From Accumulibacter sp. (GTDB lineage: Bacteria > Pseudomonadota > Gammaproteobacteria > Burkholderiales > Rhodocyclaceae), in contig JAEUOM010000090.1 in assembly GCA_016788495.1 (NCBI GenBank), positions 1 through 44,233 of the forward strand: a stretch of 44,233 nucleotides of DNA, written 5' to 3'. Each line of letters begins with the position of its first letter. Positions within the stretch are counted from its first letter, which is position 1. Below are positions 18,421 to 26,875 of this stretch, one piece after another. The position numbers and the translations under genes were made by a program. Under the pieces are notes generated by a model. It made no database searches, was not told the origin of the DNA, and was given only the letters and a program-made list of their open reading frames with translations.

Positions 18421-18701
18421 CGAAATCAACCGGCAGCCGCCGCTGCCCACAGACGGACGTTCCGGCTGCCGCCCTCGCCTGGCGGCCGCAACACGCCCCC
18501 ACCGGCAAGCTTTCTCGTCGCCAGCCTTGCCAATCGCGCTGTCCTGGGGACTCCCGAAGAGGGAAGGGAAGTTGCACCGGAGCCCTCGCAGGGCGCACCG
18601 GACGAAGGCTGCGCATGGCCGCCGACGACCTCCGTCCCACCGCCATTCCCCGACGCATCCCGCGGCCTCCTGCCCAGCCGCAGAGAGAAAACAGACAGCG
18701 C
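18421..18701. other. Non-coding gap before the aldolase promoter
   Basis: About 280 bases with no credible gene, ribosome-binding site or strong hairpin. Reading frames here are shadows typical of GC-rich DNA. The downstream end carries the aldolase promoter. Confidence 0.6.
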
Positions 18702-18730
18702 TTGACGAGCCGCCGAACGGCGGAGATACT
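18702..18730 (+). promoter_or_regulatory. Sigma-70 promoter of the class II aldolase gene
   Basis: TTGACG (18702-18707, five of six matches) and GATACT (18725-18730, four of six) are separated by 17 bases. The predicted transcript would have a leader of about 90 nucleotides. The spacer contains GCCGCCGAACGGCGG, a small inverted repeat that could be a regulator site. Confidence 0.65.
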
Positions 18731-18826
18731 TCCACCGAATCGGACGTTCCGGCGCCCGTTTTGCCCTCGCATCTTGCTTCACGCCCATCCGACCCTCTCG
18801 ATCAACCGAATCAGGACACGCAAATC

Positions 18827-19900
18827 ATGAGTGCATCAGAAGTCAAACCCGGCGTCGCCACCGGCGACGAACTGCAGGCCATCTTCAATCTGGCCAAGGC
18901 CAGGCAGTTCGCCCTGCCGGCGGTCAATGTCATCAACACCAGCACGGTGAACGCGGTCATGGAGACCGCCGCCGAGCTCAAGTCACCGGCGATCATCCAG
19001 TTCTCGAATGGCGGCGCGCAGTTCTTCGCCGGCAAGGGGCTCGACAACAGCAACCAGCGTTCGTGCATCGCCGGTGCCGTCTCGGGCGCCAACCACATCC
19101 ACCAGCTTGCCGCGCTCTATGGCGCGACGGTCATCCTGCACACCGACCACGCGGCGAAAAAACTCCTGCCGTGGATCGACGGTCTGCTCGACGCCGGTGA
19201 GCAGTACTTCAAGGCGCATGGCAAGCCGCTGTACAGCTCGCACATGCTCGACCTCTCGGAAGAGCCGATCGAGGAGAACATCGAGATCTGCAAGCGCTAT
19301 CTCGAGCGGATGAGCCGGATGGGGATGACCCTGGAAATCGAACTCGGCGTCACCGGCGGCGAGGAGGACGGCGTCGACAATACCGGCGTCGACAGCTCGC
19401 GCCTGTATACCCAGCCCGAGGACGTCGCCTACGCCTACGAGGAATTGTCAAAGGTCAGCAACCGCTTCACCATCGCCGCCTCGTTCGGCAACGTGCACGG
19501 CGTTTACAAGCCGGGCAACGTCAAGCTCGAACCGATCATCCTGAAGAACTCGCAGGAATTCGTGCAGAAGAAGTTCGGCACCGGCGCGCAGCCGATCAAC
19601 TTCGTCTTCCACGGCGGCTCCGGGTCGACCCTCGAGGAGATCCGCGAGGCGATTTCCTACGGCGTCGTCAAGATGAACATCGACACCGACCTGCAGTGGG
19701 CCTTCTGGGATGGCGTCATGGGCTTCTACAAGAAGAACGAAGGCTACCTGCAGGGTCAGATCGGCAACCCCGAAGGCGACGACAAGCCGAACAAGAAGTT
19801 CTACGACCCGCGCGCCTGGCTGCGCAAGGGCGAGGACGCCTTCCGTGCGCGCCTGAAGCAGGCGTTTGCCGACCTGAACAACGTCGGCACCCTCGGATAA
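18827..19900 (+). CDS. fbaA: Fructose-bisphosphate aldolase, class II
   Basis: Zinc-dependent cleavage of fructose-1,6-bisphosphate to glyceraldehyde-3-phosphate and dihydroxyacetone phosphate. The protein is of the E. coli FbaA type: VILHTDHAAKKLLPW has Asp107 and the zinc ligand His108; YSSHMLDLSEEPIEENIEIC, EIELGVTGGEEDGVDN and VFHGGSGST (phosphate and zinc binding) are all present. 357 residues is normal. The start is ATG 18827 (MSASEVKPGVATGDEL); the longer frame upstream is not coding. Its own promoter and terminator flank it, so it is probably a single-gene unit next to the PPi-phosphofructokinase gene. Confidence 0.96.
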   Translation: MSASEVKPGVATGDELQAIFNLAKARQFALPAVNVINTSTVNAVMETAAELKSPAIIQFSNGGAQFFAGKGLDNSNQRSCIAGAVSGANHIHQLAALYGATVILHTDHAAKKLLPWIDGLLDAGEQYFKAHGKPLYSSHMLDLSEEPIEENIEICKRYLERMSRMGMTLEIELGVTGGEEDGVDNTGVDSSRLYTQPEDVAYAYEELSKVSNRFTIAASFGNVHGVYKPGNVKLEPIILKNSQEFVQKKFGTGAQPINFVFHGGSGSTLEEIREAISYGVVKMNIDTDLQWAFWDGVMGFYKKNEGYLQGQIGNPEGDDKPNKKFYDPRAWLRKGEDAFRARLKQAFADLNNVGTLG

Positions 19901-19920
19901 TCGGCTGCATGGCAGGACAG

Positions 19921-19953
19921 CGGGCTGGTCCAGAGGTGGACTGGCCCGTTTTT
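19921..19953 (+). terminator. Intrinsic terminator after the aldolase gene
   Basis: A 12-bp stem (19921-19932 with 19937-19948, including two G-U pairs) closes on the loop GAGG and is followed directly by TTTTT. It lies 20 bases past the stop. Confidence 0.85.
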
Positions 19954-20063
19954 GTGTCTGCCCAGTACCCGACCCGCCATCCGCAACCGGCGCCAACGGG
20001 CCCGCCGCGCCGGCCCGGACAAGGCAACCACGTAACCACACAATGTGACATAGAGGTCAAAGC

Positions 20064-21770
20064 ATGAGTACCCTCGTAGAACAGCTCCTCAACACCGAAG
20101 CGCACCGGTCGATTTTCGAGACGGCAGTGCGCAAGAACCCGCTGCCGGTATGTGCCGCCTTCGGCTCTTCCGACCACCCGCAGCCGGTCCGCTTCAGCAA
20201 CACCAGCCAGGTGCTCGGCACCAAGGACGCCGAGGGCGTTCGCGCGCAGTTCCCGCAAACCGTCGCCGCGTCCGGCAACGTCGTCCTCAGCTCGGCCGGC
20301 GCCAGTACCGCGGGCGTCACCGGCAAGCGCGTCGCCGTCCTCTTTTCCGGTGGGCCGGCGGCCGGCGGCCACAACGTCGTCTGCGGCCTCAAGCGCGTCC
20401 TGGGTGCCGGCAACACGCTGTTCGGCGTCAAGGCGGGCCCCAAGGGCCTGCTCAAGGGCTCGCTGTTCGAGATCACCGACGCCAACGTCGACTTCATCCT
20501 GAACACCGGTGGCTTCGACTTCCTCGGCTCGGACCGGACCAAGATCAAGTCGGCGGAGCAGTTCGCGCAGGTGCGCGAAACCTGCGTCAAGCACAATCTC
20601 GACGCCATCGTCGTCGTCGGTGGTGACGACTCGAACACCAACGCCGCAGTGCTCGCCGAATCGCTGTTCACCGGCGTCAAGGCCGACGGTTCCGGCGTCC
20701 AGGTCATCGGCGTGCCGAAGACGATCGACGGCGACCTGCAGATCGCCGGTCTGCTGTCGATCTCCTTCGGCTTCGACACCGCGACGCGAATCTACAGCGA
20801 GATGGTCGGCAACATCCTGCAGGACACCAGCTCGTCGCTGAAGTACTGGCACTTCGTCAAGCTGATGGGCCGCTCGGCCTCGCACGTCGCGCTCGAGGTG
20901 GCGCTGCAGACGAAGCCGGCGATCGCGCTGATCTCCGAGGAGATCGCCACCCGGCAGGAGTCGCTGGCCAGCATCATCGACCGCGTCGCCCGGGTCATCG
21001 TCGAGCGCTCGCACAAGGGGATGAACTACGGCGTCCTGCTCGCGCCCGAGGGCCTGATCGAGTTCATCCCGGAGATGAACGCGATGATCGCCGAACTCAA
21101 CGACGTCCTGGCACATCACGCAGCCGAGTTTGCGGCGCTCGCCGACGATGCCAAGCCGGACTTCGTCGGCAGCAAGCTGAGCGCCGACAACGCCGCCCTG
21201 CTCGCCTCGCTGCCGCACTACATCGTCAACATGCTGCTCGCCGAACGCGATTCGCACGGCAACCTGCAGGTCTCGCTGATCCCCACCGAGCAGTTGCTGA
21301 TCGACATGGCGAAGAAGCGGGTCAGGGAACTCGACCCCGCCGTTCCCTTTGCCGCGCACAACCACTTCCTCGGCTACGAGGGCCGCTGTGGTGCGCCGAC
21401 GCTGTTCGACGCCGCCTACACCTACAATCTCGGCCTCACCGCCGGCTCGCTGATCCTCGACGGCCGCACCGGCTACATGGCGACGATCACCGGCCTGAGC
21501 AGCGGTGGCACGCCGCAGGCGATCCCGCTTGCCGGCCTGCTGAACATCGAGCGGCGGCATGGCAAGGACGAGTTCGTGATCGAGAAGGCGCTGGTGAAGA
21601 TGGACTCGCCGGCGATGAAGTTCTTCGTTTCCCGGCGTGACGAGTGGGCAGCGAGCGACCTCTTCGCCTCGCCGGGTCCACGCCAGTTCTGGGGTCCGAC
21701 GACGCACCAGCTGCCGATCACCGTCGCGCTGAACTCGGGCGCAGACTCGCTGATGTTCCACATCGGCTGA
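20064..21770 (+). CDS. pfp: Pyrophosphate--fructose-6-phosphate 1-phosphotransferase (long type)
   Basis: Reversible phosphorylation of fructose-6-phosphate using PPi instead of ATP. GGPAAGGHN (residues 96-104) is the phosphate-donor loop. AIVVVGGDDSNTNA has the second Asp (189) where ATP-PFKs have Gly, and GVPKTIDGD has Lys219; this pair marks PPi dependence. At 568 residues it belongs to the long group that includes plant PFP and spirochaete enzymes, not the 340-420-residue forms. GAGGTC precedes the ATG. It lies directly after the aldolase gene, giving two consecutive glycolytic/gluconeogenic steps. Reversibility would let the cell run either direction, which fits a polyphosphate- or glycogen-cycling organism, but this is inference. 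Confidence 0.93.
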   Translation: MSTLVEQLLNTEAHRSIFETAVRKNPLPVCAAFGSSDHPQPVRFSNTSQVLGTKDAEGVRAQFPQTVAASGNVVLSSAGASTAGVTGKRVAVLFSGGPAAGGHNVVCGLKRVLGAGNTLFGVKAGPKGLLKGSLFEITDANVDFILNTGGFDFLGSDRTKIKSAEQFAQVRETCVKHNLDAIVVVGGDDSNTNAAVLAESLFTGVKADGSGVQVIGVPKTIDGDLQIAGLLSISFGFDTATRIYSEMVGNILQDTSSSLKYWHFVKLMGRSASHVALEVALQTKPAIALISEEIATRQESLASIIDRVARVIVERSHKGMNYGVLLAPEGLIEFIPEMNAMIAELNDVLAHHAAEFAALADDAKPDFVGSKLSADNAALLASLPHYIVNMLLAERDSHGNLQVSLIPTEQLLIDMAKKRVRELDPAVPFAAHNHFLGYEGRCGAPTLFDAAYTYNLGLTAGSLILDGRTGYMATITGLSSGGTPQAIPLAGLLNIERRHGKDEFVIEKALVKMDSPAMKFFVSRRDEWAASDLFASPGPRQFWGPTTHQLPITVALNSGADSLMFHIG

Positions 21771-21788
21771 GGAGCACCGCCGGCAGTC

Positions 21789-21834
21789 CGCGGGAGCGCC
21801 CGGCCGCCAGCCCGGCGCTCCCGCGTTTCTATTT
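21789..21834 (+). terminator. Intrinsic terminator after the PPi-phosphofructokinase gene
   Basis: CGCGGGAGCGCC (21789-21800) pairs perfectly with GGCGCTCCCGCG (21814-21825) around a 13-base loop; TTTCTATTT follows. It lies between convergent genes and overlaps the stop of the helicase gene. Confidence 0.75.
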
Positions 21835-24417
21835 GCGGCCGCCGAGCAGGCCGAGCAGCCCTTCGGCAAGACGTTGCACGGTCTGCGGATCGGGAACCGG
21901 CAGTTTGAGGAAGCGCTCGCCGGTCGCCGGATCGGTTTGCACCCACGGCGATGGGCGCTCGCCGCTCGACGCGGCGGCGAGTTCGCCCAGCAGTTGCACG
22001 CCGGCGGACAGCAGCGGCGACCACGGGTCGGCAGACGGGACCGGGGTACCCGTTGCGGCCGCCGCGGCCGATGCCGCACCCACTTCGCCCACTTGCGGCG
22101 CGGCGGCCGCTGCGCGAGCGCCAGCAACCGCTGCTGCCGGCGGCTCGCCAGCCTGCGGCACCACCTGCACCGGCGACCCGGCCCCCTGGTACTCCTCTTC
22201 ACCGTCGGCGGCAGCGGCAGCGGCGGCGCCGGCTTCGCTGGTTGCCTCGAGTGGCGGGGTATCGTGCCGCTCGTCTTCGCTGGCGGTCGTTTCGCCAGCC
22301 ATCTGGCCGGTCACCCAGTCGACCGTCTCCATGAACTTGGACAGCCGCGTTCCCTGCAACACGACCTCGTCGTCGCCACCGTCGAGGACGCCGGAAAACA
22401 GCGACTGCTTGAACGCCAGCACCGACAGCATGCCTTCCTCGATCGTTCCGCGGGCGACGAAGTTGACCACCTGCACGCCGCGCGTCTGGCCGAGGCGATG
22501 GACGCGGCCGATCCGCTGCTCGAGAACCGCCGGATTCCAGGGCAGATCCATATTGACGACGACCGCCGCCGCATGCTGCAGGTTGAGGCCGACGCCACCG
22601 GCGTCGGTGCTGAGGAAGACGCGGCAGTCGGCATCGCTGTGGAAGCGATCGACGAGGGCGCCGCGCTTGTCGGCGGCGACGCCGCCGTGGAACAGCACAT
22701 GCTCCCAGCCACGTGGCCGCAAGCGGCGGATGATCAGTTCGTGGGTGCGCAGCCACTGGCTGAAGACGACGACCTTGGCCTGTGAATCTTCGAAGAGGAC
22801 CTCGAGCAGCGCGATCAGTTCGTCCGCCTTGTAGCCGTCGTCGGTTTCCTTGTCGATCAGGAAGCTGCTGTTGCACGCCATGCGCATGTTCTGCAGCGAG
22901 CAGTGCAGGCGGAGTTGCTCCTTTTCCGAGAGGAAGCCGGTGCGCCGCCAGCGCTGCACGATGCGCGCGACGGTCTCGCGGTTCTCCTCGTGATGCTGCG
23001 CCTGCAGGGCGCTCATCGGCATCAGCAGGGTGTTGTCGACGCGCTCGGGCAGTTGCTCGAGCACTTCCGCCTTGCGCCGGCGCAGCATGATCGGCGCCAG
23101 CGTCTCGCCGATGCGATGCAGCTCGCGATAGCCGACGACGCGACCATGCTCGTCGCGCTGCTGATGCTCGTGCAGCAGCCGCCAGGTCGGGCCGAGCCGG
23201 TGCTGGTCGACGAACTGGACGATCGAGATCAGTTCCTCGAGCCGGTTCTCGAGCGGCGTTCCGGTGAGGACGACGGCGTAGGGGCTGTCGATCTGCTTCA
23301 GTGCACGGGCAGCGATCGTGTTCCAGTTCTTGATCCGCTGTGCTTCGTCGACCACCACCACGTCCGGCGCCCAGGCCTGGATCAGGTCGAGGTCGCGGCT
23401 CAGCGTTTCGAAATTGGTGATCTTGCAGAAGTCAGGCTGCGCATAACGCGCCTGGCGGACCGCCCGCAGGCCGCCGATCACCACCGCCTGGCGCTCGCTG
23501 AAGCGGGCGATCTCGCGTTGCCATTGGTGCTTGAGCGAGGTCGGGCAGACGACCAGGACGCGCTCGGCACCAAAGTGGCGGGCGAAGATCTCCATCGCCG
23601 CGATCGCCTGCACGGTCTTGCCGAGACCCATCTCGTCGCCGATCAGCACCCGCCCGGAACGTGCCGCGAAGAGTGCTCCCTGGCGCTGATAGGGGTAGAG
23701 GCCGACCTTGAGCAGGGCGCCGAGCTCGGGGCTGTCGCTGCCCAGCGGATAGGCGGCGGCAAGGGCCTGCTGGCGGATGTCGCGATCGCGCAACTCGGCG
23801 ATGAAGGCCAGCGCATCGTCGTCGCAGCGCAGGTCGTGACCGGCGGCACGAACGCGGTCGATGAAAGCCGGCAGATCGACGAAACGCTCGCTCGGCAATT
23901 GCCACCCCGCATCCCGGTCGAACAGCTCGTACGCCGCCGGCAGCAAGTCGGCCGGCAACTCGCCGCCGGGGCGCAGGCGCACGCGACGCTGCCCGGCGTA
24001 GTCGAGGAAGAGCTCGCTGAAGGCGCCCTGGAAACCCGCGGCGAGCGCCCGCCTGCCGTCCGGCCGGTTGCCGATCTGTCCGAGGGTGAATTCGATATGC
24101 TTGCACGTTCCCAGGTCGTTGGTCGAGAAGTCGGGACACGAGCAGCGGTTGTCGCCGGGCTGGTCGCCGCGGATGACGACCCGGTAGCGCCGCCGGCTGT
24201 CGGGGTTGTACACCGCGAACTCGGAAAAGATCGGGTCGTCACCGAGATTCTCGAAACCAAAGCGCTGCTCGCGGCCGTACTGCCGACGCAGTTCGCGCTG
24301 CCAGTCGTCTACCGCCAGCTCGGCAGGTTGGCGCAGCCGGGAAAGGCGCGGCGGCGGCGTGCTGCGTTGGCTGGTCTTGCGGCCCTTGCGCTTCGCTTGG
24401 TCACTCGTCTTGTCCAT
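21829..24417 (-). CDS. SNF2-family helicase with SWIM zinc finger
   Basis: Swi2/Snf2 ATPase likely to translocate on DNA and remodel nucleoprotein. The SWIM finger is at residues 92-107 (Cys92, Cys94, Cys105, His107). The helicase core follows: Walker A GDEMGLGKTVQA (260-271), Walker B VVVDEAQ (354-360) and C-terminal lobe motifs STDAGGVGLNLQHA and QRIGRVHRLGQTRGVQVV. After about residue 735 comes an Ala/Gly/Pro-rich linker and a short conserved-looking tail (SPLLSAGVQLLGELAA onward). 862 residues. AGGAGAAGCC precedes the ATG. Similar proteins occur as single genes in many betaproteobacteria; their role is not settled. Confidence 0.9.
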   Translation of the reverse strand: MDKTSDQAKRKGRKTSQRSTPPPRLSRLRQPAELAVDDWQRELRRQYGREQRFGFENLGDDPIFSEFAVYNPDSRRRYRVVIRGDQPGDNRCSCPDFSTNDLGTCKHIEFTLGQIGNRPDGRRALAAGFQGAFSELFLDYAGQRRVRLRPGGELPADLLPAAYELFDRDAGWQLPSERFVDLPAFIDRVRAAGHDLRCDDDALAFIAELRDRDIRQQALAAAYPLGSDSPELGALLKVGLYPYQRQGALFAARSGRVLIGDEMGLGKTVQAIAAMEIFARHFGAERVLVVCPTSLKHQWQREIARFSERQAVVIGGLRAVRQARYAQPDFCKITNFETLSRDLDLIQAWAPDVVVVDEAQRIKNWNTIAARALKQIDSPYAVVLTGTPLENRLEELISIVQFVDQHRLGPTWRLLHEHQQRDEHGRVVGYRELHRIGETLAPIMLRRRKAEVLEQLPERVDNTLLMPMSALQAQHHEENRETVARIVQRWRRTGFLSEKEQLRLHCSLQNMRMACNSSFLIDKETDDGYKADELIALLEVLFEDSQAKVVVFSQWLRTHELIIRRLRPRGWEHVLFHGGVAADKRGALVDRFHSDADCRVFLSTDAGGVGLNLQHAAAVVVNMDLPWNPAVLEQRIGRVHRLGQTRGVQVVNFVARGTIEEGMLSVLAFKQSLFSGVLDGGDDEVVLQGTRLSKFMETVDWVTGQMAGETTASEDERHDTPPLEATSEAGAAAAAAADGEEEYQGAGSPVQVVPQAGEPPAAAVAGARAAAAAPQVGEVGAASAAAAATGTPVPSADPWSPLLSAGVQLLGELAAASSGERPSPWVQTDPATGERFLKLPVPDPQTVQRLAEGLLGLLGGRK

Positions 24418-24648
24418 GGCTTCTCCTGGCTTTGGTGTGCTGGCGGCAGCGGTGTGTCAGGGTCTGCGCTTCAGCCCAGCGATCGCGCCTGCCTGCGCGC
24501 ACAGGTCGCACACCCGGAATGCCCGGTACGGGGAAATGACAAAGCCGCAATCATGCGCACGCGGAAGGAAAAACTCAAGCCGGCGCGAGCCGCGCGCGGC
24601 AGCCCGCCGCCACCGCAACACGGTGGCGACGAGCGTCGGCCGTCGCCG

Positions 24649-25290
24649 TCACTCCGTCTTCGCCGCCTGCGAGTGATGCGCGTAGGTCGGCCAGTCCGGG
24701 GCGTAGGCGTCCGCCTGACTGCCCCAGCTCTGCCAGCCGGCGCGCGACCCGCGGGCGAACATTTCGAGGAAGGGGCCGGACGAGCACGCCTCGATCAGAT
24801 CGTATGCTTCGTCCGGCTTGCGCGAATGCTCCCGCTTGCGACTGCGGATGATGTTCACCTGGCGACGGCCGGGCGCCAGCGTGCGGACGTTCCTGCCGCG
24901 CACACCGAAGAGGAGCAGCTCGGTCGTGTTGCGGAAGTAGAAGCCGACGCCACGACCGTCCGGGCCGCCGTCCTTGCGCACCTTGTGCCAGACGATGTTG
25001 CTCTTGTATGCGAATCCCCAGGCGGCGAGCACCCGCAACCCATCCGGCAGCAGCGCGTTGGGCACCCACAGGTAGAGGTGGGCGGTGTCTTCGACGATGC
25101 GCGCCACCGGCAGATCGACGATCTCGTCCAGGCCCAGCGTCGCATAGCGATTGAGGCGCTTGTGCTCGGGCGCCATCTTGCCGGTGCGGTTCTCGAACTG
25201 CCAAGGCGGATCGGCGAGCACCGTGCGGAACCGGCGCTCGCCCACGCGTTGCAGGAGATCGGCGCCTGCCTCGCCCGGCTGCGTCTGCAT
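24649..25290 (-). CDS. MT-A70 family N6-adenine methyltransferase
   Basis: Predicted SAM-dependent adenine-N6 methyltransferase. The catalytic DPPW lies at residues 27-30 (FRTVLADPPWQFENRTG), followed by HLYLWVPNALLPDGLRVLAAWGF and the nucleotide-binding segment NIIRSRKREHSRKPDEAYDLIE, all typical of bacterial and phage MT-A70 proteins. ATG 25290 (MQTQPGEAGADLLQ) gives 213 residues; the frame stays open to 25536 and starts at 25311 or 25437 are possible. No restriction enzyme lies beside it, so it would be an orphan modification enzyme. It is divergent from cobS and 231 bases upstream of the helicase gene on the same strand. Such genes are often acquired from phages or plasmids. Confidence 0.87.
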   Translation of the reverse strand: MQTQPGEAGADLLQRVGERRFRTVLADPPWQFENRTGKMAPEHKRLNRYATLGLDEIVDLPVARIVEDTAHLYLWVPNALLPDGLRVLAAWGFAYKSNIVWHKVRKDGGPDGRGVGFYFRNTTELLLFGVRGRNVRTLAPGRRQVNIIRSRKREHSRKPDEAYDLIEACSSGPFLEMFARGSRAGWQSWGSQADAYAPDWPTYAHHSQAAKTE

Positions 25291-25550
25291 GCCCTCGCAT
25301 CCCTTCCTCATCCCATTCGTGCGGCTCGCTGCCCGCCGTTGCAGCGGCGCCGCAACCCAATCGCAGCCGATACCTCTGTCCGGCTGGTACCCGATCAGGA
25401 TACCATCGCGAATCGACTTCGGGATCCGCACGAGCATGTCCGCACGAACACAACAGAGGTGCCCGGCACCCTCCCCCCGGCAACGGCCGCTGCCGCACCA
25501 GCACCGCCATACCGTGCTCGTCGTGGGCGAACCCACCCGGCGTGGCCGCT

Positions 25551-26303
25551 ATGCTTAGGTGCGAGCTCGAGTACTTCTTCGGTGCGCTGCGCTTCTTCAC
25601 CCGCCTGCCGGTGCCGGCGTGGGTGGGTCACAGCAGCGCCGCTCTCGACCACTCGGCGCGCTACTTTCCGGCGGTCGGCATCGTCGTCGGAGCACTGGCG
25701 GCGCTGGCCTACCTGCTCGCTTCTTCATTCTGGCCGACGACCCTGGCGGTTCTGGCGGCGATGGGCACGGCCATCTACCTGACCGGGGCCTTCCATGAGG
25801 ACGGCTGGAGCGACATGGTGGACGGTTTCGGCGGTGGCTGGGAAAAGGCGCAGATCCTGAGCATCATGAAGGATTCCCGGATCGGCAGCTTCGGTGCCAT
25901 CGCGCTCGTCATGCTGCTGCTCGCCCGCTTCTGCGCGCTGATCGAACTCGCTCCGCCGACGATCCCGCTGTCCCTCGTCGCCGGCCACGCGCTGTCGCGT
26001 TTCGCCGCGACGACGCTGCTGCGCGGCCTCGACTACGTGCGCGACGAGGGCAAGGCGAAGCCGCTGGCAACGCGCATCGGCTACGGCGAGCTCGCCTTCG
26101 CCGCTGGCACGGCCGCCCTGCCGCTGCTGCTGCTGCCAGCGCTGCCCGCACTCGTCGGCTGCATGCTGGCCGCACTGGCCACCCTCTGGCTCGCCCGCCT
26201 CTACCGGCGGCGGATCGGCGGCTACACCGGCGACTGCCTGGGGGCGACGCAGCAGCTGGCGGAGGTCGCGTTCTACTGCGGACTGCTGTGCGACTTTTCC
26301 TGA
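25551..26303 (+). CDS. cobS: Adenosylcobinamide-GDP ribazoletransferase
   Basis: Membrane enzyme joining adenosylcobinamide-GDP to alpha-ribazole in the last part of cobalamin assembly. ALRFFTRLPVPAW near the N-terminus and the HEDGWSDMVDGFGGGWEKAQ / IMKDSRIGSFG stretch are the family signature; five or more hydrophobic helices follow. ATG 25551 gives 250 residues; GTG 25542 is an alternative. It overlaps the next gene by 16 bases. No cobalamin riboswitch is evident upstream, and the other cob genes are not in this window. Confidence 0.93.
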   Translation: MLRCELEYFFGALRFFTRLPVPAWVGHSSAALDHSARYFPAVGIVVGALAALAYLLASSFWPTTLAVLAAMGTAIYLTGAFHEDGWSDMVDGFGGGWEKAQILSIMKDSRIGSFGAIALVMLLLARFCALIELAPPTIPLSLVAGHALSRFAATTLLRGLDYVRDEGKAKPLATRIGYGELAFAAGTAALPLLLLPALPALVGCMLAALATLWLARLYRRRIGGYTGDCLGATQQLAEVAFYCGLLCDFS

Positions 26304-26875
26304 TCCGCCATCCGCGACCGCTGCTTGCCGACGGCATCTGCTACGGCCGACTCGACGTCGAGGCGGAAGACCCGCAGCCGGTCGCCGCGCGCCTGCGCCC
26401 GCTGCTGCCAGCCGGCACACCGGTGATCAGCAGCCCGCTGCAGCGGACGCGCCGGCTGGCGGCGGCCCTGCATGCGCAGCCGTCCTGCGACGAGCGGCTG
26501 CTCGAGATCGACTTCGGCGAATGGGAGGGCCGCCGCTGGGAGCGGATCGAGCGCGGCCTGCTCGACGCCTGGGCCAGCGATGTGCTGCACTTCGTGCCGC
26601 CTGGAGGCGAGTCGGTCGCCATGCTGCGGGCGCGCGCGGTCGACTGCGTCGGCGCTCTGCGCGGCAGCGACTGCGCCCTCGTCACCCACGCCGGCGTCAT
26701 CCGCGTGCTGCTCGGCCACTGGCTGCAATTGCCGATTGACGAGTGGAGCCGGCTGCCGCTCGACTTCGGCAGCATCACGCTGCTCGAACTCACCGCCAGC
26801 AACGGTAACGGTCGGTTGCCCGCCGGCGCCATCCTGCACTACCTCAACCGGCGCGGCAGCGAGGACGCGCTCTGA
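26288..26875 (+). CDS. cobC: Histidine phosphatase, probable alpha-ribazole phosphatase
   Basis: Phosphoglycerate-mutase-like protein of 195 residues. The catalytic His is in LFLIRHPRPLL (RHP instead of the usual RHG, a variant common in betaproteobacterial relatives), the acid/base Glu in LLEIDFGEWEGRRW, and the second His in LVTHAGVIRVLLG. Overlap with cobS supports removal of the phosphate from alpha-ribazole phosphate or the adenosylcobalamin 5'-phosphate. Start GTG 26288. Its stop and that of xerD share the hexamer TGATCA, so there is no intergenic space. Confidence 0.85.
   Translation: MRLFLIRHPRPLLADGICYGRLDVEAEDPQPVAARLRPLLPAGTPVISSPLQRTRRLAAALHAQPSCDERLLEIDFGEWEGRRWERIERGLLDAWASDVLHFVPPGGESVAMLRARAVDCVGALRGSDCALVTHAGVIRVLLGHWLQLPIDEWSRLPLDFGSITLLELTASNGNGRLPAGAILHYLNRRGSEDAL

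Noticed and set aside
19716..22202. 828-residue open frame on the - strand spanning aldolase and PPi-phosphofructokinase genes
   Set aside because: It crosses a terminator and two promoters of real genes and shows no domain; an artefact of GC-rich third positions.
21829..25290. DISARM- or BREX-like defence island
   Set aside because: Only a helicase and an MT-A70 methyltransferase are present, with no phospholipase-D, DUF1998, protease or phosphatase partners, and flanking genes are housekeeping.
25291..25550. Cobalamin riboswitch upstream of cobS
   Set aside because: The conserved B12-box and core elements could not be found by eye.
22903..25782. 959-residue open frame on the + strand opposite the helicase and methyltransferase genes
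   Set aside because: Antisense to two proteins with clear motifs; no domain of its own.
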